Source: an uncultured Boseongicola sp. | GTDB taxonomy: Bacteria > Pseudomonadota > Alphaproteobacteria > Rhodobacterales > Rhodobacteraceae | Assembly: GCA_905479635.1 (NCBI GenBank) | Contig: CAJQNG010000105.1 | Coordinates: 1 to 53,316 of the forward strand | Direction of reading: 5' to 3' | Length of the DNA: 53,316 bases | Part shown: positions 7,875-15,598 of the stretch, piece after piece | Numbering within the stretch: position 1 is the first letter of the stretch | Layout: every line of letters begins with the position of its first letter | Position numbers and translations under genes: made by a program | Notes under the pieces: model-generated | Told to the model about the DNA's origin: nothing | Seen by the model: the letters and a program-made list of their open reading frames with translations, nothing else | The model's database searches: none

Positions 7875-8840
7875 ATGAATTCTCTTCTCCCAGCAGCCTC
7901 CGGGCTTGATCCAATTGAGGCTATTGCGACAAACCGCGACGACGCTGTACTTGCCGTCATCACTGGCGTGGAGGGGCCGTCCTACCGGGCGGTTGGCGCA
8001 GCAATGGCCATTTGGGCGGATGGTTCACGTTTGGGTGCTTTGTCATCGGGCTGCATTGAGGCAGACCTTGCCTTGCATGCTGCTCAAGTTCTGGCAACAG
8101 GCAAGCCTAAAACCCTACGGTATGGGCGCGGCTCGCCTTTTATCGATATTCAGCTGCCATGTGGTGGGGGGCTTGATATCCTTTTGCTGCCGCGGCCGGA
8201 TCGCCGGGTCTTTCTTGAATTGACAAAGCGGCGTGCTGCCAGACAGTTGTGTACGATCGGGATAGACATCTACTCTGGTGCCCTCACGTTGTTAGATGAT
8301 GGAACAACCGGTTTGATCGGCTCGAAGTTCGTTGTGCAATTCGCTCCCAAAGTGCGGTTTCTGGTCTTTGGTAAAGGGCCAGAAGCTTGCACGTTTTCAG
8401 CTCTTGTCCAATCCATCGGATATCCAAATCTTCTTCTCTCACCTGATAAAGAGACATTAGAAATTGGGGCGGCTTCAGGCTGCGATGTCCAGCATTTGCG
8501 CCAACCTGAATTCCCGGCAGATTTGATTACCGATCAATGGACGGCCATCGTTCTTTTCTTTCATGATCACGAATGGGAACCGCCTATCCTGTTTGGGGCA
8601 CTCGGCGGACCCGCCTTTTATGTAGGAGCACAAGGAAGCGCGCGCGCCCGTGATGTACGGTTGCTTGAGCTTGAAGCGATGGGGGTTGCGCGGGATGATC
8701 TCGCACGCGTGCATGGTCCGGTTGGTTTGATCCGCTCTGCGCGCGATCCTGCCACATTGTCCGTATCGGTCCTTGCGGAAGTTTTGGACATTGCGACATC
8801 AGTGCCATCTACGGGTGCCGACAGGTCGGGGTGGGATTGA
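7875..8840 (+). CDS. XdhC/CoxI-family cofactor maturation protein
   Basis: XdhC-type proteins hold the molybdenum cofactor, promote its sulfuration and hand it to the large subunit of the hydroxylase. This 321-residue protein shows the N-terminal XdhC/CoxI domain (TGVEGPSYRAVGAAMAIWAD, LSSGCIEADLALHA, IDIQLPCGGGLDI). It also shows a C-terminal Rossmann-like domain (FLVFGKGPEA, VLFFHDHEWE, AFYVGAQGSARAR). The gene ends inside a region where IS3 debris begins only a few tens of bases later, so the final residues may be altered. With the MobA-like gene it forms the maturation pair for the hydroxylase at 1.7-5.2 kb. Confidence 0.88.
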   Translation: MNSLLPAASGLDPIEAIATNRDDAVLAVITGVEGPSYRAVGAAMAIWADGSRLGALSSGCIEADLALHAAQVLATGKPKTLRYGRGSPFIDIQLPCGGGLDILLLPRPDRRVFLELTKRRAARQLCTIGIDIYSGALTLLDDGTTGLIGSKFVVQFAPKVRFLVFGKGPEACTFSALVQSIGYPNLLLSPDKETLEIGAASGCDVQHLRQPEFPADLITDQWTAIVLFFHDHEWEPPILFGALGGPAFYVGAQGSARARDVRLLELEAMGVARDDLARVHGPVGLIRSARDPATLSVSVLAEVLDIATSVPSTGADRSGWD

Positions 8841-8865
8841 AACCGTCAATGTGATTTTTTCCAAG

Positions 8866-9155
8866 CGCCTCCTTCAGCAGCTCGTTCTGCATGCGCATCT
8901 CAGCATACATCTTCTTCAGGCGGCGGTTCTGATCCGCCATGTCCTTCATCGCTGCAATCAAAGAGGCGTCTATTACGCGGCAGGCGATTGCGCAGCAATC
9001 TGCCGAGAGGGTATGCCGCTAAATTTGGCGCGCCACTTGTAGAAACTTGCACTGCTCATCCCATGCTCCGGGCAAAGCTCTGAGACCGGTACACCGCCCT
9101 CAGCCTGTTTCAAAATGCTCATGATCTGTGCGTCGCTATATCGTGCTGTCTTCAT
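8866..9155 (-). pseudogene. IS3-family OrfA (HTH protein), broken
   Basis: The minus strand starts MKTARYSDAQIMSILKQAEG and continues through ELCPEHGMSSASFYKWRAKF, the HTH of IS3-group OrfA. After SGI the frame is interrupted by a 41-bp palindromic insert. The normal sequence then resumes in another frame as DASLIAAMKDMADQNRRLKK and MQNELLKEALGK, the leucine-zipper part. OrfB is not present here. The tail of the gene ends close to the xdhC-like stop codon. Confidence 0.85.
8971..9011 (+). repeat. Palindromic insert C inside IS3 OrfA
   Basis: The expected OrfA sequence GGMDASLI is split between the ATG and GAC codons by a net 41 bases. On the plus strand the insert contains GCAGGCGATTGCGCAGCAAT then CTGCCGAGAGGG. 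Arms GATTGC/GCAATC surround a GCA loop, with outer GGCAG/CTGCC pairing. It lies directly next to a GAC codon, as does insert B, and has the same orientation relative to its transposase. It shares 28 of 30 bases with B at the tail side. Confidence 0.75.
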
Positions 9156-9240
9156 CAAAAATATTATCAGATATCCTGCCGAGAAAATTCGACTTTTGAC
9201 CACTAATTTTAGGGAGATTACCGATCGAATGCGGTCGGGG

Positions 9241-9717
9241 ACACACTGGCAGTGGCATCTGGATGAGGTATTCGTGAAGATCAACGGCGAGACGCATTAT
9301 CCTTGGCGGGCCGTGGATCATGGAGGTGAGGTGCTGAAGAGCTTTGTCACAAAGCATCGTGATCGCAAGGCAGCATTGAAATTTCTTAGAAAACCAATGA
9401 AACGTCATGGTCGCCCACATATATTCGTCACCGACAAGTTACGTTCCTACGGCGCAGCGATGAAGGTCGCCAATGTCGACAAACAGGACACCGGCCGCTG
9501 GCTCAACAATCGAGCCGAGAATTCACATCTGCCGTTTCGACGACGAGAGAGTGCGATGCTCCGTTTCAGACGAATGCGAGGTTTGCAGAAATTCGCCGCC
9601 GTCCATGCCTCGATTCACAACCTGTTCAATTCGGAAAGAAGCCTTCACTTACGATCAAATTTCAAACTCAACCGCGCCGCCGCTCTTGCTGAATGTCGCG
9701 GCCTTTGCGCGGCATAA
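9241..9717 (+). pseudogene. C-terminal remnant of IS6-family transposase
   Basis: From HWQWHLDEVFVKINGETHYP the frame follows the IS6 transposase at 506-1252 closely through VTDKLRSYG and NNRAENSHLPFRRRE to its stop. All three DDE residues are present, but the N-terminal HTH half is missing. The upstream codons (about 9115-9240) derive from IS3 and unrelated sequence. This copy has no palindromic insert after NSH and so shows the uninterrupted state of that site. It is presumably inactive. Confidence 0.85.
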
Positions 9718-9828
9718 GGGGAAGCTTCACTGGCCTGGTAGAGACTTGGTCGAATTCTCCACAGCTTTTTTCAGTGTATCAAAGGTCGGGTTGACAGCCA
9801 CAGATCAGCTCCTCGCGTTCGTATGTGC

Positions 9829-9847
9829 GTCCCCGGGTGCCGGGGAC
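9829..9847 (+). terminator. Hairpin between IS remnant and TRAP genes
   Basis: A perfect eight-base stem, GTCCCCGG/CCGGGGAC with a GTG loop, is followed on the plus strand after six bases by ATTTTTA. It sits just downstream of the TRAP operon stop (minus strand) and of the IS6 fragment (plus strand). It could end transcription from either side. Confidence 0.5.
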
Positions 9848-9868
9848 GCTGTCATTTTTACGCCAAGC

Positions 9869-10906
9869 TTACTCGAAGTTGTACGGCGCGCCGGCCTGAT
9901 TGATAACGCTGTTGTACTCTTTGAAGACATTGACGATCTTCTGGTGCACCTCGCCTTCCTGAGCCACTTCTTCCCAGAACACCTTGGCAGCGTTCTCAAC
10001 CTCGGCCCACTCACCGGCAGGTACAGAGCGCAATTGCAGCTTGTCACCGTTGGCGCGTAGAGCCGCTTCGCCGCCCCAATACCACTGGTTGCGGTATGTG
10101 TGGCCAGCCTCAGTCGCAGCCATTACGACCGACTTCAGGTTATCGGGAAGGTCGGCCCAGCGTTCTTCGTTGACAAACCACGAGCCGATCCAAGCACCCG
10201 AGATGTTGTTGGTGAGGAAGTAGTCGGTCACATCGGCCCACCCCACGGTGTAGTCTTCAGTGATGCCGGACCACGCCATACCGTCGAGTTCGCCTGTCTG
10301 TACTGCAACTTCAGCGTCCTCGTATGGAATATTCAACGGCACCACGCCGAACTGGGCAAGGAAGCGACCAGCCGTTGGGAAAGTGTAAAGCTTCAGGCCG
10401 TCGAGATCGGCAACGCTGGTGATCTCCTTCTTGGTGTTGAAGTTGCATGGGTCCTGTCCAGCAGCCGACAGCCATTTTACGCCGACCTTGGCGTACTCCT
10501 CAGTCCAGATATCCTTTAAACCGTACTGGTTGAACAGCACAGGCACGTCGAGGATATGCTTGGTGGCAAAGGGAAAATACCCTCCGAACTGACGCAGCGG
10601 AGTAGGGGAAGCCATTGAGTCGTCGTCCGAATGCACGCCATCAATCGTCCCACGCTGAAGTGCTTGGAACAGCTCTCCGGTGGGAACGATCTGATCTGCG
10701 TAGAAAAGCTCAACCTCAAGCTCACCGTTTGCGTTGGCGTTGATATAGTCGATGACCGGTTTAGTCACATGCTCACCTAGGGCGCTACCTGCATAGGTCT
10801 GGAAACGCCATTTGATAGCAGACTGCGCCTTAACGATCGAAGGGCTGGCCAGGGTGGCGGCAGCGCCGACACCGGCAGTTGTCAGAAACTTACGTCTTGT
10901 CGTCAT
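9869..10906 (-). CDS. TRAP transporter substrate-binding protein (DctP family)
   Basis: This periplasmic ligand-binding component belongs to a tripartite ATP-independent transporter. The N-terminus, TTRRKFLTTAGVGAAATLA, carries a twin-arginine-like motif followed by a hydrophobic stretch, so export by Tat is likely. The body shows DctP-family patterns such as GELFQALQRGTIDGV and VADLDGLKLYTFPTAG. The length of 345 residues is normal. It is the last gene of a four-gene operon, 63 bases after the large permease gene, with AGAGGAAAG as ribosome-binding site. The ligand is an unknown organic anion; the linked amidohydrolase suggests an N-acylated amino acid or similar compound, which is inference. 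Confidence 0.92.
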   Translation of the reverse strand: MTTRRKFLTTAGVGAAATLASPSIVKAQSAIKWRFQTYAGSALGEHVTKPVIDYINANANGELEVELFYADQIVPTGELFQALQRGTIDGVHSDDDSMASPTPLRQFGGYFPFATKHILDVPVLFNQYGLKDIWTEEYAKVGVKWLSAAGQDPCNFNTKKEITSVADLDGLKLYTFPTAGRFLAQFGVVPLNIPYEDAEVAVQTGELDGMAWSGITEDYTVGWADVTDYFLTNNISGAWIGSWFVNEERWADLPDNLKSVVMAATEAGHTYRNQWYWGGEAALRANGDKLQLRSVPAGEWAEVENAAKVFWEEVAQEGEVHQKIVNVFKEYNSVINQAGAPYNFE

Positions 10907-10969
10907 GGGTCTTTCCTCTCTGTTGGAGCTCTTCTCAATTTGCGTCCCGTGACCGGGATCTCGTTTTCA

Positions 10970-12295
10970 TTAATTTCCATAAATATAACCCGGCAACCAA
11001 AGCGCGATTTCAGGGAAGGCCATGATTGTGGCCAGCGCAACGATCATCACCAGCACGAAGGGTAGAATGGATGAATAGATGTCTCTCAGCGTGATCTCGG
11101 GCGGTGCCATCGCGCGCATCAGAAATAGGTTATATCCAAAGGGTGGTGTCATGTAGGCGATCTGTGTGGTGATCGTGTATAGCACACCATACCAGATAAG
11201 GTCGAACCCGAGTTCGCCGACCAGTGGAACGTAAAGCGGTGCAACGATCACCAGCATTGCAGTGTCGTCGAGGAATGTGCCCATCAAAATAAAGCTGAGC
11301 TGCATCAGTATTAGGATCATCCAAGGCGACAGGCCCAGCCCTTCAGTGAAAAGACTTTCGATGGCTTTGACCGCACCAAGTCCATCAAAGACCGCGCCAA
11401 ACGCCAAAGCGGCCAGAATGATCCACATAAACATACAAGAGATGCCCAGAGTTTGACGTACCGAATTCTCAAATACCTGGCGTGTCATGCGGCCTTTCAA
11501 AACCGCCGCCAGAAACGCAGAGATCGCGCCGATGGCCGAGCTTTCGACAAGGGATGTCCACCCGTTCACGAATGGCACCATCATCGCAAAAAAGATAAAC
11601 AAGGGCAGGAGACCTGCGCCCAAAAGCCTGATCTTTTCGCCCATGGGCATTGCGCGTTCTGCTGGCGGAAGGACTGGACCAAGCGCCGGATTCAATTTGC
11701 AGCGGACCAAAATGTAGATCACGAACATAGCCGCCATCATCAGGCCCGGCAGCACGCCCGCCAGCCACAACTGCCCCACGGGTTGCCGAGCGATCATCGC
11801 GTACAGCACTAGCACCACAGACGGCGGAACAAGTATCCCCAGCGACGAACCGGCCTGTATGACTCCCGTCACCATTCGTTTGTCGTAGCCACGTTTTAAA
11901 AGCTCAGGCAGCGCAATGGTTGCCCCTATGGCCATGCCGGCGACTGACAACCCATTCATCGCCGAAATCAGGACCATTAGTCCGATGGTGCCGACAGCAA
12001 GGCCGCCCGACAGCCCACCCATCCAAACATGGAACATCTTGTATAGATCGTCGGCGATTTTGGATTCCGAAAGGACGTAGCCCATGAAAATGAACATCGG
12101 TAACGTCAACAAAGGATACCATTTCATCAACTTGATCGCGGCGGAAAAGCCCAGATCGTAACCGCCTCGGTCGCCCCAAAGAAAGAACGCCGCAACGACA
12201 GCAACAAACCCGATCGCCCCAAAGACACGTTGTCCCGTCAGAAGCATCAGCATCATAGACGAGAACATAAGGATGGCGATGGCCTCGTAGGACAT
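10970..12295 (-). CDS. TRAP transporter large permease (DctM family)
   Basis: This 441-residue membrane protein with about 12 hydrophobic segments forms the sodium-coupled translocation channel of the TRAP system. Family signatures include AMNGLSVAGMAIGATIALPE, SSLGILVPPS and the late TPPFGYNLF. The start codon overlaps the stop of the small permease gene by one base (TGATG), indicating translational coupling. It is full length with no visible defect. Confidence 0.93.
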   Translation of the reverse strand: MSYEAIAILMFSSMMLMLLTGQRVFGAIGFVAVVAAFFLWGDRGGYDLGFSAAIKLMKWYPLLTLPMFIFMGYVLSESKIADDLYKMFHVWMGGLSGGLAVGTIGLMVLISAMNGLSVAGMAIGATIALPELLKRGYDKRMVTGVIQAGSSLGILVPPSVVLVLYAMIARQPVGQLWLAGVLPGLMMAAMFVIYILVRCKLNPALGPVLPPAERAMPMGEKIRLLGAGLLPLFIFFAMMVPFVNGWTSLVESSAIGAISAFLAAVLKGRMTRQVFENSVRQTLGISCMFMWIILAALAFGAVFDGLGAVKAIESLFTEGLGLSPWMILILMQLSFILMGTFLDDTAMLVIVAPLYVPLVGELGFDLIWYGVLYTITTQIAYMTPPFGYNLFLMRAMAPPEITLRDIYSSILPFVLVMIVALATIMAFPEIALWLPGYIYGN

Positions 12296-12816
12296 CAGAC
12301 CTTTGCCCCCATGTCATGGCCCTTAATGCGCAAGATATCCTTGAAAAGCTCGGAAATTGCCTGCAGCAGCATCAGGAAGATTCCGACCAGCATGATCGCC
12401 TTTATCGGCCATAGGTAAGGCCTCCAAACTGAAGGGCTGCGCTCGCCCCCATAGCTGATCGAGTACTGGAAGCTTTCCCAACCACCCCAAAGCAAGAAAA
12501 TCAGATAGACGATCAGAAAAAACACCGACATTGCATCGATCTGCGCCTTGCGGTGATCATTCCACTCTCCGTATAGAAGATCCATTCTCACGTTTGAGCC
12601 CATTTGGATCGAATAGGGGCCGCCCAGCATATAGTAAGCTACCATAGCGAATTGGGCCACTTCTAGCGTCCAAAGCGAGGGCACGAAAAAAGTCTTGCTG
12701 ATCGAAGACCAAAGCAGGATCGCCATCATCAAGAAGATGCCGTACATCACCACCCGCCCGATGCGATAGTTCATCGTGTCAACGGCTTTTATATAGCTTT
12801 GCACCAGACTCAACAT
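12295..12816 (-). CDS. TRAP transporter small permease (DctQ family)
   Basis: This small membrane subunit has four predicted helices, pairs with the large permease and helps dock the binding protein. I chose the ATG at 12816, giving 173 residues, because it overlaps the end of the upstream amidohydrolase gene (the ATG lies six bases before that gene's last base). An ATG at 12846 would add ten residues. The hydrophobic segments VVMYGIFLMMAILLW and VFFLIVYLIFLLWGGW are clear. Confidence 0.88.
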   Translation of the reverse strand: MLSLVQSYIKAVDTMNYRIGRVVMYGIFLMMAILLWSSISKTFFVPSLWTLEVAQFAMVAYYMLGGPYSIQMGSNVRMDLLYGEWNDHRKAQIDAMSVFFLIVYLIFLLWGGWESFQYSISYGGERSPSVWRPYLWPIKAIMLVGIFLMLLQAISELFKDILRIKGHDMGAKV

Positions 12817-13574
12817 CTTTTGGCCATGGTCGTCGCCAGCGCGCATTCAAGCCACTTTGATATCATCTTAGCCATTGAGGCCTGTGCCACCTCGGTTGCG
12901 ATCAGGTCATTGCGCACTTCAAGCATGACATTCAAATGCCCGCTCGGCAGAGCATGTTCTTTAAGCGTGTGGGTCACGCCATCTGTGGGTCCATAAGGTT
13001 CATTCCGACGAACTGTGCGGGGTGTATTGGCACTCGAGGTGGAAAGAAGAGCATCCGCCAGGCGCGAGTCGCTATCGTGCAGTATCCCAATCTCGACGTC
13101 TCGAACGTTCCCATGAAAAATAGGTGTGAAACTGTGCACAGTGACAAGAATTGGGTCGGCGATACCGGCCATAGTCTCTGCTACCGTAGAGTAAAACGGT
13201 TCATAATATTTTTTCACCCGTTCAGCCTTCTGCGCAGCGCTTAGGCTTATGTTGCCCGGCACATCCACAATTTCACTTCGCGCAGGCATTGCATCAGGCG
13301 CGTGAGGAGGACGATTGCAATCGTAAACCAAGCGAGAGGTTTTAGCGGCGATCAAAATTGCGTCGAGACGCTCTGCCATTCCCTCAGCCAGCGCCATCGC
13401 GCCAGGGTCCCATGCCACGTGGCTATACAGCATCTCATCGGCTAGGCCCAAATTTTCAAACTCACCCGGAATATAAGCGCTTGCGTGTTCGCAAACGACA
13501 ACGACTGAAGACAACGCTTGTGCATTGCGTACGTCGACAATGGTTTCATTCAACGGGCGATCTAGGTGATTCAT
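12810..13574 (-). CDS. N-formylglutamate amidohydrolase family protein
   Basis: The family (HutG type) hydrolyses N-formyl-L-glutamate to formate and glutamate at the end of one histidine pathway. This 254-residue protein shows the family motifs VVVCEHASAYIP near the N-terminus and VHSFTPIFHG in the second half. ATG 13574 is chosen because GGGAG lies seven bases upstream; a TTG at 13592 has no such site. It is the first gene of the TRAP operon and overlaps the small permease gene. No other histidine-degradation gene is present, so the real substrate is probably whatever the TRAP system imports. Confidence 0.85.
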   Translation of the reverse strand: MNHLDRPLNETIVDVRNAQALSSVVVVCEHASAYIPGEFENLGLADEMLYSHVAWDPGAMALAEGMAERLDAILIAAKTSRLVYDCNRPPHAPDAMPARSEIVDVPGNISLSAAQKAERVKKYYEPFYSTVAETMAGIADPILVTVHSFTPIFHGNVRDVEIGILHDSDSRLADALLSTSSANTPRTVRRNEPYGPTDGVTHTLKEHALPSGHLNVMLEVRNDLIATEVAQASMAKMISKWLECALATTMAKRC

Positions 13575-13692
13575 TGCAGCTCCCACTTTCAAAAAGTCTT
13601 GCCAAGGCAGCTTTCTGTCAACACAATTATGAAAAATTTATCACAGAGTGCTGCGCCCTGTTAATTTTTTGCCGAAATACGAGGCATCTCCA

Positions 13693-14565
13693 ATGGTTGA
13701 TGCAAACCTGACAATATCGGATCGCATTCAGGAAAAGCTGGATGGCTTGACGCGTGCGGAACGTCAGCTTGCCTTGTCCATTCTGGAGAATTATCCAGCA
13801 TCTGGGCTTGGTCCATTGGCCACATTGGCGAAAGGTGCCAATGTTTCAGTCCCTACCGTAGCGCGAATGGTACAGAAGCTTGGATACAAGGGGTATCCTG
13901 ACTTTCAGGCTGATTTACGTGACGAGTTGGGGGCGATTGCGAAGGGTCCAATCGCGAGACACGAGACGTGGGCAGGCGCGGCCCCCACTGAACACATCCT
14001 GAACCGCTTCACCGAAGCGGTAATCGATAATATCCGCAACACGATGGCGCATATTGACCCAGTTGCTTTCGATCAAGCCTGCGCTCTCGTTGCTGATCAA
14101 AGGCGCCATCTTTACATTGTCGGTGGACGGATCACGCATACGCTTGCGGAATACCTCTTCATGCATATGCAGGTCATCCGCCCAAACCTGACCCATGTGC
14201 AGTCCACTTCAAATACTTGGCCGCACTATCTTTTGAACGCAGGTGATGGTGACGTTTTTGTTATTTTCGATGTCAGACGATACGAGAATAACACTCTGAA
14301 ACTTGCGGAAATGGCACGCGCGCGCGGCGCTAAGGTTGTGCTATTCACCGACCACTGGCGTTCTCCCGTACACCGGATTGCAGATGTTTGTTTGACCAGC
14401 CAGATCATCGTCCCGTCCGCCTGGGACTCGGCCACGACGACCATGCTTTTGATTGAAAGCATGATTTCTGCGATTCAAACTTTGAATTGGGACAGTACAA
14501 AAAACCGCATGCAAGAACTTGAAGACATTTTCGATAAAACAAAGCTGTTTAGAAAGTTCACCTAG
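13693..14565 (+). CDS. RpiR/MurR-family transcriptional regulator
   Basis: This 290-residue regulator has an N-terminal HTH_6 domain (TRAERQLALSILENYP, AKGANVSVPTVARMVQKLG) and a C-terminal SIS domain (about 130-260, HLYIVGGRITHTLAEYLF). SIS domains bind phosphosugars in the classic members, but many alphaproteobacterial relatives beside amino-acid or TRAP genes do not act on sugars. It is transcribed divergently from the amidohydrolase/TRAP operon across a gap of about 120 bases, so it probably controls that operon. The ATG at 13693 has GAGG eight bases upstream. Confidence 0.88.
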   Translation: MVDANLTISDRIQEKLDGLTRAERQLALSILENYPASGLGPLATLAKGANVSVPTVARMVQKLGYKGYPDFQADLRDELGAIAKGPIARHETWAGAAPTEHILNRFTEAVIDNIRNTMAHIDPVAFDQACALVADQRRHLYIVGGRITHTLAEYLFMHMQVIRPNLTHVQSTSNTWPHYLLNAGDGDVFVIFDVRRYENNTLKLAEMARARGAKVVLFTDHWRSPVHRIADVCLTSQIIVPSAWDSATTTMLLIESMISAIQTLNWDSTKNRMQELEDIFDKTKLFRKFT

Positions 14566-14616
14566 CACCCATTGCGAAGACAACTACACAAATACCTTTT
14601 TAGTTTGAACATCGGA

Positions 14617-15594
14617 TTAGTATAAACCTGCGGTCCTTGCTCTTAGCTGAACGAGCGCAAGAACGGTATCGATCGTCGGTGTGGGTGTGTTAGTCAGACG
14701 TCCGAGTTCTTGAACCGATGAAACGAGGGCGTCGATTTCCATCGGTCTACCCAGTTCTAGGTCCTGCCACATTGATGTTCGGTGGGCGCCAACGGCTGCG
14801 CCGCCTTCGATACGGCGGTCAACGTCGATAGGGAACTTAGCGCCGAGCTTCTCTGCAATTTCCTGCGCCTCGACCATCATGCCGCGAGCAACGGCACGTG
14901 TGCCGGGATCAGTGCACAATACGTCCAATGTTGCATGGGTCAGAGCAGAAATTGGGTTAAAGGACAGGTTTCCCCATAATTTTAACCATATCTCATCGCG
15001 AATACGAGGCCGCACCGGTGCCTTCAGACCTGCACTTGTCAACGCTTGCGATAGTGACCGCGCGCGCTCGGATTTGGATCCGTCCGGCTCTCCCAGCGAG
15101 AACCGATTGCCTTCGATGTGCTTCACAACACCGGGCTCGACAACCTCGGCGGCAGGATAAACGACGCAGCCAATAACTCGGTCCGGCCCGAAGCCATTCC
15201 ATTGGGCATTGTCGGGATCGACCGATGAAAGCCGTGTGCCCTCATATCTTCCGCCGAGCTTGTGGAAATACCACCATGGCACCCCATTTACGCCGCTCAC
15301 AAGCGTTGTGTTTTCTCCGATAAGCGGTTGCATCCTGTCGACAACCGCAGGCACCGAGTGCGCTTTGAGAGTGACGATGACGTAATCCTGAGGCCCGAGA
15401 ACTCCAGCATTGTCCGAGGCGTTGACCGAGACCGTTGACCGTTCTTGCCCGTCTTCGATCAGCGTCAATCCATTGGACTGCATTGCCTCCAGATGAGGGC
15501 CGCGCGCCACGAGACTTACGTCGATGCCAGCCTGTGCCAACTTGACGCCTAAATAGCCGCCGATGGCGCCAGCCCCAAAGATGCAGATCTTCAT
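14617..15594 (-). CDS. 2-dehydropantoate 2-reductase family protein
   Basis: This is an NADP-dependent reductase of the PanE/ApbA family. The start MKICIFGAGAIGGYLGVKLA holds the GxGxxG Rossmann motif, and KLWGNLSFNPISALT is the catalytic-domain signature with its Lys and Asn. Its length is 325 residues. The start is set at the ATG four bases after the ligase stop, since the longer upstream frame lies inside the ligase gene. Its place behind an acyl-CoA ligase and an FAH-fold hydrolase suggests a catabolic reduction of a 2-oxo acid rather than pantothenate synthesis, which is inference. Confidence 0.85.
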   Translation of the reverse strand: MKICIFGAGAIGGYLGVKLAQAGIDVSLVARGPHLEAMQSNGLTLIEDGQERSTVSVNASDNAGVLGPQDYVIVTLKAHSVPAVVDRMQPLIGENTTLVSGVNGVPWWYFHKLGGRYEGTRLSSVDPDNAQWNGFGPDRVIGCVVYPAAEVVEPGVVKHIEGNRFSLGEPDGSKSERARSLSQALTSAGLKAPVRPRIRDEIWLKLWGNLSFNPISALTHATLDVLCTDPGTRAVARGMMVEAQEIAEKLGAKFPIDVDRRIEGGAAVGAHRTSMWQDLELGRPMEIDALVSSVQELGRLTNTPTPTIDTVLALVQLRARTAGLY

Positions 15595-15598
15595 AGAC

